From Syntrophaceae bacterium CG2_30_49_12 (GTDB taxonomy: Bacteria; Desulfobacterota; Syntrophia; Syntrophales; CG2-30-49-12): DNA of 38,750 nt. The notes under the pieces are model-generated. The model was not told the origin of the DNA, ran no database searches, and saw nothing but the letters and a program-made list of their open reading frames with translations. Made by a program: the position numbers and the translations under genes. The stretch spans positions 1-38,750 of the forward strand of contig MNZP01000007.1 in assembly GCA_001873675.1 (NCBI GenBank), written 5' to 3'. The stretch's first letter is position 1, and each line of letters opens with the position of its first letter. Of the stretch, positions 33,003-38,750 are shown piece after piece.

Positions 33003-34685
33003 CTATTTCGTAAGTTCCCGAAGGATGTATTCTGGCGTAATGGGTAGGCCATCGTACCTTAGAATTTGCTTCTCAATCAGAAAGCCACTCTCTCGTCTGA
33101 TCAATCCCGCCAGTTGCCCGGTAGCATTTCCTTCTAAAGAAACCACCTCCCGGGCACCCTGCAGATAATCCATAAACTGTTCAGACACCAGGGGCCAAAT
33201 CTGCGAAAAGTGGAGAGTAGACACATTTTTCCCAGTATGCCTCATCTGAGAGGCTGCTTTTAAAACTGCACCCTTCGTTGATCCCCATGATACCATAAGG
33301 AGGTCTGGTCTTTTATCCCCTTCCATCTGCGGGGGGATCGCCTCCGCCCTTATTCCTTTTCCCTTTTTGAGACGCTTTTCCACCATCCGTTGGCGCACCG
33401 TCAGGTCCTCGGTAAGATGGCCGTCCTCGGTATGCTCATCGCTATCGGCAACAACAAGCTGCATAGATATCCCCGGCAGCAACCGCGGAGATATGCCGTT
33501 ATCCGTCAGGGCATAGCGTTGATAGGGGGAAGATGACGAGGCCGGATCGGAACCGGGGCTTACAGGGGACAGGTTTTCAACGTCAAAGGGCGCCACGGCT
33601 CGATAGGAGTCGGCGAGAAACTGGTCGGTCAAGATAAAGATCGGTCCCTGGTATCGTTCCGCCAGCTCGAATGCCCTGTATGTCAGGTGGAAGCATTCTT
33701 CCACCGTGCCGGGGGCAAGAATGGCGCGAGGGAATTCTCCATGACCGGCGTAGAGAACAAAATTCAGGTCCGCCTGTTCGGTGCGTGTAGGAAGTCCGGT
33801 GGCCGGCGCCGGGCGTTGGGCTACCACGATAACAACAGGGGTTTCGGTCATCGCCGCCAGGCTCACCCCCTCGACCATTAAGGCGAAGCCGCCTCCGGAA
33901 GTGCTCACCATACTCGGCGCACCGGCAAAAGACGCCCCAAGGGCCATATTGATGGCGGCAATTTCATCCTCCGCCTGTTCCACGATCGAACCCATCCTTT
34001 CGGCCCAGCCTGCCAGGGCGATTCCTATAGAGGTTGACGGGGTCATCGGATAGAAAGAGTAAAATTTCAATCCGGCGGAAAGCGCCCCCAGGGCAATCGC
34101 CTCGTTTCCGTTCATGATCAGGCGTTTCGGGGGATCGGAGACAGGTGGGAGTTTCGAAAAGGATACGGACCGGCCCGTTGTCCAGCGAAAGGCGTTACTC
34201 AGCGCCAAGCGATTTTCCTCAGCGGTCTTCTGGTCCATCTTGCCGAAGAACTTATCCATTGTCCCGGCGATTGATTCTTCGGTAAGACCAATGATGGAAC
34301 CAACAACACCAAGGGCGGCGATATTCAAGAACCCCTGTTTGGCCAATTCCTTGAAAGGCACCCTGAGGGAGACGTCATCGGAGATGCCAAACGCCTCATC
34401 GGCAATAATAATCCCATCAGGGGAGATTTCATGGCGGTGCAACGTCATTGTCTCCTCATTGAGAGCCACAAGAATATCTATCGTTTCCAGTGGGGCAATT
34501 ACCCTATCGGCGCCTGCATGGATAGTGTATGTGTTGTGACCGCCGCGAATCCTGGAGTGGTAGCTCTGGGTCACGACAATTGAATAGCCGCTGCGCACCA
34601 GACTTTTGGCGAGTATCTGTCCTATTGTCACCAGACCCTGGCCTGCCTCTCCCCCGATGAGCAAGTTAACGCTGTTTCTGTTCAT
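33003..34685 (-). CDS. korA: 2-Oxoacid:ferredoxin oxidoreductase, fused gamma-alpha subunit
   Basis: A 560-residue protein. The N-terminal gamma domain (about 1-170) has GGEAGQGLVTIGQIL and the RGGHNTYTIHAG motif. The alpha domain follows, with GNEAIALGALSAGLKFYSFYPMTPST and an EDEIAAINMALGASFAG segment that supplies the thiamine-activating glutamate. The gamma-alpha fusion with a separate beta subunit is the common KorAB layout. It is the first gene of the two-gene minus-strand operon. The start has only a moderate purine-rich site. Confidence 0.9.
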   Translation of the reverse strand: MNRNSVNLLIGGEAGQGLVTIGQILAKSLVRSGYSIVVTQSYHSRIRGGHNTYTIHAGADRVIAPLETIDILVALNEETMTLHRHEISPDGIIIADEAFGISDDVSLRVPFKELAKQGFLNIAALGVVGSIIGLTEESIAGTMDKFFGKMDQKTAEENRLALSNAFRWTTGRSVSFSKLPPVSDPPKRLIMNGNEAIALGALSAGLKFYSFYPMTPSTSIGIALAGWAERMGSIVEQAEDEIAAINMALGASFAGAPSMVSTSGGGFALMVEGVSLAAMTETPVVIVVAQRPAPATGLPTRTEQADLNFVLYAGHGEFPRAILAPGTVEECFHLTYRAFELAERYQGPIFILTDQFLADSYRAVAPFDVENLSPVSPGSDPASSSSPYQRYALTDNGISPRLLPGISMQLVVADSDEHTEDGHLTEDLTVRQRMVEKRLKKGKGIRAEAIPPQMEGDKRPDLLMVSWGSTKGAVLKAASQMRHTGKNVSTLHFSQIWPLVSEQFMDYLQGAREVVSLEGNATGQLAGLIRRESGFLIEKQILRYDGLPITPEYILRELTK

Positions 34686-34846
34686 GGTATTTCATCCCTC
34701 GCTGTTATAGCAAACGACAGAAATAAATTTAAAAGTTATTAAATACCATCAGGCTGACTCGCTCTTTCACAAAATGACATTTGAATATTAGTTACTAACC
34801 CCCATGCCCGGCGCGGGCACAACAAAGCATGAAAATTATCAAGTAG

Positions 34847-35095
34847 TTGGATTTATTTTCATATAAAGTCGTAAGGTTAGAGATTATTTTGGCAGAATAT
34901 TTTTTGCTGTCTCCGGGATCCCTTTACAGTAAATCGTTTGCGGAGATTTTTTTCAAATCTAACTTTAAGAAAATTCTCCAAAACTTATTTGGTTCCGGCT
35001 TCGCCGGGTTAGGAGTAAGCAAACAAATGCTGTCTTCACCTACAAAGCAACAAGCGTGGTGGATGAAAAATTTTGAGGATTTGCGTTTGAAATGA
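34847..35095 (+). CDS. Doubtful ORF between korA and the attC-like site
   Basis: An 82-residue frame from TTG 34847, ending four bases before the attC-like site. No domain is recognised and no good ribosome site is seen. It contains a short CCGGCTTCGCCGG hairpin. The rest of the gap from 34686 holds a GCCCG-GCG-CGGGC palindrome and the divergent korA leader, and I could support no other gene. Confidence 0.2.
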   Translation: MDLFSYKVVRLEIILAEYFLLSPGSLYSKSFAEIFFKSNFKKILQNLFGSGFAGLGVSKQMLSSPTKQQAWWMKNFEDLRLK

Positions 35096-35098
35096 TGG

Positions 35099-35161
35099 AT
35101 CTAACGTAAAGATCAGCCAGAACCGGGTTTCCAGGCGATTGGCTGCATCGACTTGTTGGCT
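35099..35161 (-). other. attC-like recombination site ending the second R-M cassette
   Basis: On the minus strand: R'' AGCCAAC (35161-35155), a five-base spacer, L'' GATGCAGCCA (35149-35140), a 20-base loop, L' TGGCTGATC (35119-35111), a five-base spacer, then R' GTTAGAT (35105-35099). R' fits GTTRRRY. The L arms pair over nine bases with one extra base on L'', and the R arms pair over five with one G-T wobble. Equal spacers and the extra L'' base are the hallmarks of attC. It begins six bases after the HNH gene stop, where a cassette attC should be. Confidence 0.7.
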
Positions 35162-35167
35162 GATTCT

Positions 35168-35722
35168 TCAAGGTTTTGTCTCAAATTTACGCTTCAATAT
35201 TTCGTAGATTTCTCTTTGTTCAGATTTCGAGAGCTTTCTGATTTTCGCTACGATGTTTAGAGCGGTCTCACTGGGTGGCTGTAGGTTTGCTTTGCCTTGA
35301 TTGCAGGCAGAACAGGAGACCCGGAGATTGTCCTTATCATCGGTGCCACCTTGGCTTATGGGAATTATATGATCAATGTGTAGCCTTACCTTACGGTGCG
35401 GATTAAAGGGATCGGTGTCGCCCGGACCGGCGCCGCAAAGCTGGCAGGTGAACCCGTTACGTTCAAGTATCTCGTTTCGTAGTTGAGGGCTGATGGTTCG
35501 TGCAATGACCAGCATTTGGTCAAGGGCCTCTAATATGTATTCGCCGGGTTTCAAGTCTGCTCTGTCTATGTGAGTTTTGATCTGAAACCCTTCCTCATCG
35601 CGTAGCTCTCGTATTCGGCGACCGTACTCGCTGACACCGGCAACCTTGCGGAGTTGCTGGGTCGTCAAAACCTTTCCGACATTGGATAGAAAGTGCTCTC
35701 TCAGCTTGTCTCGTGCACCCAC
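35168..35722 (-). CDS. HNH endonuclease of the second R-M system
   Basis: A 184-residue protein with an N-terminal helix-turn-helix-like region (about 1-50) and a C-terminal HNH nuclease. The nuclease has the zinc cysteine pairs CQLC and CSACN, the catalytic HIDHIIPISQGG segment and DNL. HNH enzymes paired with a C5 methyltransferase and Vsr serve as the restriction component in several type II systems. The start is GTG 35722, just after the vsr stop. It is the last gene of the operon, and the attC-like site begins six bases beyond its stop. Confidence 0.85.
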   Translation of the reverse strand: MGARDKLREHFLSNVGKVLTTQQLRKVAGVSEYGRRIRELRDEEGFQIKTHIDRADLKPGEYILEALDQMLVIARTISPQLRNEILERNGFTCQLCGAGPGDTDPFNPHRKVRLHIDHIIPISQGGTDDKDNLRVSCSACNQGKANLQPPSETALNIVAKIRKLSKSEQREIYEILKRKFETKP

Positions 35723-35724
35723 AG

Positions 35725-36135
35725 CTACTCCTTTTCAGCAAACCGCTGAAGGCGTCTCATAAGAGCGGTTTCATCTTTTGTTTGACATTGCCAAATAACG
35801 AGCACAGACCAACCTTCTTTCTTCAATTCGCGGAGGTTCCGGCGGTCTCTTGCCATATTCCCATCGATCTTTTTATCCCAGAAAACCCTGTTAGTTTCCG
35901 GCCTTGCCGCTCTCGGACAACCTTTGTGCCCATGCCAAAAGCAACCGTGGACAAAGACCGCTTTCTTTTGGCCTCGAATCACCATGTCAGGTGTGCCTGA
36001 TAATCTCCTTACGTTTCCCCGAAATCGTATTCCGAGATTTCTAAGACAGCGTCGTACCAACTTCTCGGGTAGAGTGTGACACCCTTTGATACTCGCCATA
36101 ATCTGTTTCCGTTTTTGCTCCGTAAACCTGTCCAT
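35725..36135 (-). CDS. vsr: Very short patch repair endonuclease
   Basis: A 136-residue Vsr nuclease that nicks next to T:G mismatches left by deamination of 5-methylcytosine. Family blocks are present in order: TPEKLVRR-type start (as TLPEKLVRR), FRGNVRRLSGTPDMV with the metal-binding Asp, FVHGCFWHGHKGC with the catalytic histidines, then FWDKKIDGN, RDRR and GWSVLVIWQC. An in-frame start exists at 36183, but ATG 36135 (MDRFTEQKRKQIM) matches the family N-terminus. It overlaps the methyltransferase 3' end by 95 bases, more than the short dcm-vsr overlap of E. coli. Confidence 0.93.
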   Translation of the reverse strand: MDRFTEQKRKQIMASIKGCHTLPEKLVRRCLRNLGIRFRGNVRRLSGTPDMVIRGQKKAVFVHGCFWHGHKGCPRAARPETNRVFWDKKIDGNMARDRRNLRELKKEGWSVLVIWQCQTKDETALMRRLQRFAEKE

Positions 36136-37348
36136 CAGCTGTCGCTTTCCTGCTCGTAAACAGGGAAAGGACGCAGTCCGCAACTCTGGCGGCGAGCATC
36201 GGCGGGACGGCGTTGCCTATCTGTTTTGCGATTTCAATTTTGGTGCCTACAAACCTGAACGAGTCGGGGAATGATTGGAGTCGCGCTGCCTCGCGGTGAG
36301 TAATAGGGCGGTGTTGACTTGGATGCAAATAGCGCCCTTTTTCCGGCTTAAAGAACTCGGTACGTATGGTGAAGGCAGGTCTGTCCCACCAGAGCCTGCC
36401 GAAAAGGTCGGTACCGCCTTGTGTTTTGCGAATCCAGCAGGGGGGCGTGATTTCGGGTGCACGTCTTTGAAGATCAAAACGATTCATTCCTTCTTTGGGA
36501 ATCGTCTTGTATCTCTCCAAACTCAAGGATGTCGGCGTTCTTCCGAAGTGCAAATCCAAAGGCGGCTGTACCTGCCGGATTTCCGTGCCGACCGGTTCGG
36601 GAAGATCGCCGATCGCGGTCCGAACCGTTCGCCAAGGCTGTACCTGAGAAATATGCTTATTAAATTCGTCGGTAAAAAGAAGGCCCGTTTCCAGCCCTTC
36701 AGGCCTTCGATGTGTTTTCTTGGGCGGGAAAAACTTTGATGGGTCGGTAAACTTGCAACCGACAATAAATGCCCGCCAGCGGGTTTGAGGAACTCCGTAA
36801 TCGGCAGCACAAAGTTTCGCCCAGGACAACTTGAAACCGAGAGATCGGGCAGCAACAACTATCTCGTCATGTTCCTCAGACCCGAGCAATTGAGGAACAT
36901 TTTCCATTACAAAAACCTGTGCGCCGGTATGTTCCACAATTTGGAGATAAGGACGCCAAAGCTGTTTTCTATAGTCGTCCTTCCGTTGTTTATTTAGAAG
37001 GCTGAAACCTTGGCAGGGCGGTCCTCCAATAACCACATCGGCTTTCGGTATCTCACTAATGCGGTTCTCAACTATTTCCAATATGTCGTCGGTTGTGCAG
37101 TGACATCCGAAATTGGCCGCATACGTTTTTGCGGCATAAGCGTTAAAGTCGTTTGCCCAGACAGGTACAAATACCTGTCCGAAGAACTGTGAAAAACCAA
37201 GTGTAAGACCGCCTGCGCCGCAGAACAGGTCTACCAGTCTATAACTGGGGCCGGCATCGCGTAGTAACCCTGCCTGCCTTAGAGAATATACCGATTCATC
37301 GTCAGATAGCGGGTAGAGTCGAGCAGATGTTTTAGTTTTTTTGGTCAT
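36041..37348 (-). CDS. DNA (cytosine-5) methyltransferase
   Basis: A 435-residue C5 methyltransferase. Motif I is DLFCGAGGLTLGF (near residue 39), motif IV GGPPCQGFS with the catalytic cysteine (near 110), motif VI MENVPQLL, motif VIII QTRWRAF, and motif X IGNAVPP near residue 380. The target recognition region lies between VIII and IX. A C-terminal tail of about 40 residues is encoded where the gene overlaps vsr and may be an extension without a fold. It is the first gene of the R-M operon and protects the site cut by the HNH nuclease. The target sequence is unknown. Confidence 0.93.
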   Translation of the reverse strand: MTKKTKTSARLYPLSDDESVYSLRQAGLLRDAGPSYRLVDLFCGAGGLTLGFSQFFGQVFVPVWANDFNAYAAKTYAANFGCHCTTDDILEIVENRISEIPKADVVIGGPPCQGFSLLNKQRKDDYRKQLWRPYLQIVEHTGAQVFVMENVPQLLGSEEHDEIVVAARSLGFKLSWAKLCAADYGVPQTRWRAFIVGCKFTDPSKFFPPKKTHRRPEGLETGLLFTDEFNKHISQVQPWRTVRTAIGDLPEPVGTEIRQVQPPLDLHFGRTPTSLSLERYKTIPKEGMNRFDLQRRAPEITPPCWIRKTQGGTDLFGRLWWDRPAFTIRTEFFKPEKGRYLHPSQHRPITHREAARLQSFPDSFRFVGTKIEIAKQIGNAVPPMLAARVADCVLSLFTSRKATADGQVYGAKTETDYGEYQRVSHSTREVGTTLS

Positions 37349-37415
37349 GTTTATATTATGCCTGTTTCTGAGCCTGTAAGCAATAAATTAATGATTTATA
37401 TGTCATCATTTCGCC

Positions 37416-37449
37416 AGCCAACAAGTTATTCTATAGTTTCCGAATAACT
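37416..37449 (-). other. Core-type site and hairpin at the upstream edge of the second R-M cassette
   Basis: On the minus strand a hairpin AGTTATTC/GAATAACT (8-base stem, arms 37449-37442 and 37431-37424) is followed by T and then GTTGGCT (37422-37416). There is an R'-like core and an L-like stem, but no R'' arm was found. This may be a partial or secondary integration site rather than a full attC. Confidence 0.45.
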
Positions 37450-37588
37450 CCACAACTCAAGAAGTTCTTTTTGGGCTATAGACAACGATCATTTATTAGT
37501 TATCTTTGTACCCGCAGTCTACCCCACTCATATCCCATTGATACTATTTAAGAAGGATACTTAACATTACAACGCCGGTAATTATTGT

Positions 37589-38546
37589 TCATGAAGGGTG
37601 ATCCTTCAGCCATTTTTTCTTATGAGAGTTTCTGGATTTTTCTTTGTTACGCTGCTGCTTCATAAACCAGGCGATCACGTCTTGAGGGTTCCAGGTGATT
37701 CTCGGGAGAACTACCTCCAGGAGCCTTCGGATCTCAGGAACTGTAGCCGACACACATTTTTTCCCCCCATTGCCGCTGTACGGCTTTCAGGAATGCAAGG
37801 GCAAGCATGGAGAGGGTGATATGGTGATACCAGCCCCGATATTTCGTCAGTTCATAATGGTCGAGCCCGACTTCACCCTTGGCCAGCTTGAAGTCCACCT
37901 CGATGCTCCAGCGCTGACATCCTGCCCAAGCCATTTCGGAGATGGAGACGGTCTCCGGGGCGTTGGACAGGTAAAACTTGATCTCCCTATCTCCTGTTTG
38001 CAGAGATCTCCGGATCATCAGCCAGGAAGCCGGTCCCGGTTCCCCGTTCCGTTTCTCAAAGACCCGCAGGCGAGCGAATTCAAACTCCCTCGGTCCCTTG
38101 TCCCCTTCACGCAGACAGATGCGCTGCCATTGATGGTCAGGAATAGAAGAGACGAGAGACGATGCAGTCACGGCAGGCGGAGATCCCTCCGTCGGTTTCG
38201 GATGCTTCGGTTTTCTTCCCCGTCTGTTCTCCATAACCGGTGGTACTTTCCAGGCAGGGTCGTCCGTCCAGACATGGGTGTCGTAATAGACTTCGAAACA
38301 ATACCATTTGCCCAGTTCCGCAACGTGTTTCCGAAACTCATGCGCATCCCCGTAAGCGCAGTCCCCGCTGACCCACTGAAAAAGCATAAGGCCTCTTTCA
38401 TGGGCCCTGTCCAGCATCTCCATGGCCAGCTCAATCTTCGTCTTGAATCGAACATCTTGAGGAATGCCCGCTCTTTTCCTTCTACCGGCGGCGGTCTCCT
38501 CAAACCACTGAGACAAAATATACGGCTCCTCGCTATTTCGTGTGGG
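37589..38546 (-). pseudogene. IS701-family transposase remnant
   Basis: The frame on the minus strand contains the second DDE region (WVSGDCAYGDAHEFRKHV) and the terminal glutamate region (SIEVDFKLAKGEVGLDHYELTKYRGWYHHITLSMLALAFL, here split by description), both typical of IS701-type transposases. The N-terminal third with the first catalytic Asp is absent: an in-frame stop lies at 38549-38547 and no homologous sequence precedes it. Near the 3' end a frame change at a G6A6 run (about 37762-37775) breaks off the natural C-terminus. That terminus continues in another frame (PEIRRLLEVVLPRITWNPQDV) to 37589. The element is inactive. Terminal repeats were not identified. Confidence 0.8.
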
Positions 38547-38622
38547 TTACTGATATTAATAAAATCAGATAGTAATGAAAATTATGCATAGCATTTGGAG
38601 CCATTTATGCCTGTTAATTTAC

Positions 38623-38637
38623 GGCCCATAATGGGCC
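38623..38637. repeat. Short palindrome near the window end
   Basis: GGCCCAT and ATGGGCC are exact inverses with one base between. The stretch 38547-38750 is AT-rich, with no gene I can support. The palindrome is the only structure seen there and could belong to a truncated element end. Confidence 0.5.
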
Positions 38638-38750
38638 TACAATAACTGATAGCTCCATAATTACAGGATGTTATATCAAATTACGCACAAAAGATTGGTA
38701 ACGTTCAAAAGTTGAGGCAAACCTTTTTTTATAAACTTTTTTATCGCATC

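Larger units (their letters stand above)
35105..37421 (-). mobile_element. Candidate integron cassette carrying C5 methyltransferase, Vsr and HNH nuclease
   Basis: About 2317 bases from the core site GTTGGCT (37422-37416, minus) to the G of GTTAGAT at 35105. The first six bases inside the far boundary (TTGGCT) plus the adjoining G are perfectly complementary to the R'' arm AGCCAAC of the terminal attC-like site. The match extends to 12 bases (ACTTGTTGGCTG). All three genes run in cassette orientation, with the methyltransferase 73 bases inside the boundary. Confidence 0.62.

Noticed and set aside
34955..35015. ATCTAAC and GTTAGGA words around a CCGGCTTCGCCGG hairpin on the + strand, resembling attC ends.
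   Set aside because: The inner arms do not pair in the required nested order and there is no L'' extra base, so I do not call it attC.
37755..37780. A G6A6 run in the transposase frame that might be a programmed frameshift site.
   Set aside because: The change needed is +1 or -2, not the -1 typical of A6 slippery sites, and the N-terminal domain is also missing. Decay is the simpler reading.
37695..38591. A 298-residue + strand frame opposite the transposase.
   Set aside because: It is the antisense shadow of the IS701-type gene; its composition is Pro/Arg-rich and no family is recognised.
1..38750. CRISPR array, tRNA or rRNA genes.
   Set aside because: No regularly spaced repeats of 24-40 bases and no recognisable tRNA or rRNA sequence was seen on reading. 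A covariance-model scan was not possible.

Overview
The window looks like a chromosome segment from an anaerobic, probably syntrophic or sulfate-reducing member of the Desulfobacterota (old Deltaproteobacteria). This is an inference from gene content: a BadI/MenB-like acyl-CoA ring-cleavage module, a ferredoxin-linked 2-oxoacid oxidoreductase with fused subunits, a proteobacterial-type RpoH, and cytochrome bd under an Rrf2 regulator as an oxygen defence. No rRNA or tRNA gene, CRISPR array or integrase gene was seen.

Layout. 86-4618 (+): catabolic acyl-CoA operon of a MenB/BadI-like crotonase, an HMG-CoA-synthase-like/DUF35 fusion that lacks the family's cysteine, an SCP-x type thiolase and an MFE-2-like dehydrogenase. 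4734-7357 (+): rpsF-rpsR-rplI-dnaB. 7354-13038 (-): rpoH, an Rrf2 regulator with cydA and cydB, an MFS transporter and a small HAD phosphatase. 13163-13320: a foldback repeat. 13398-20165 (+): nitroreductase, mutL, miaA, an isochorismatase-like hydrolase, a flavoprotein and adenine deaminase, the last carrying an in-frame translated palindrome. 20233-20931 (+): a MNT/HEPN toxin-antitoxin pair behind a near-consensus promoter.

20932-24729 is accessory DNA: two decayed, overlapping DUF488 genes, then a restriction-modification (R-M) system (controller, PD-(D/E)XK nuclease, SPPY-type methyltransferase). 24730-34685 returns to chromosomal genes: a MoxR-type ATPase with a CoxE-like VWA protein, uvrC, a nitronate-monooxygenase-like protein, a second crotonase, an APH/P-loop kinase fusion and korAB. 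35099-37421 is a second R-M system (C5 methyltransferase, Vsr, HNH nuclease), followed by an IS701-family remnant at the window end.

Main discovery candidate: both R-M systems look like single integron gene cassettes. Each ends, on the minus strand, in an attC-like imperfect hairpin with R and L arms, unpaired spacers of equal or nearly equal length, and extra bases on the L'' arm. In each, the R'' arm is complementary to the core site at the far end of the module (7/7 for the second system, 6/7 for the first). That is the signature left by integrase-mediated insertion of a circular cassette. No integrase is present, so these would be isolated or orphan multi-gene cassettes, each carrying a full R-M system of about 2.1-2.3 kb.
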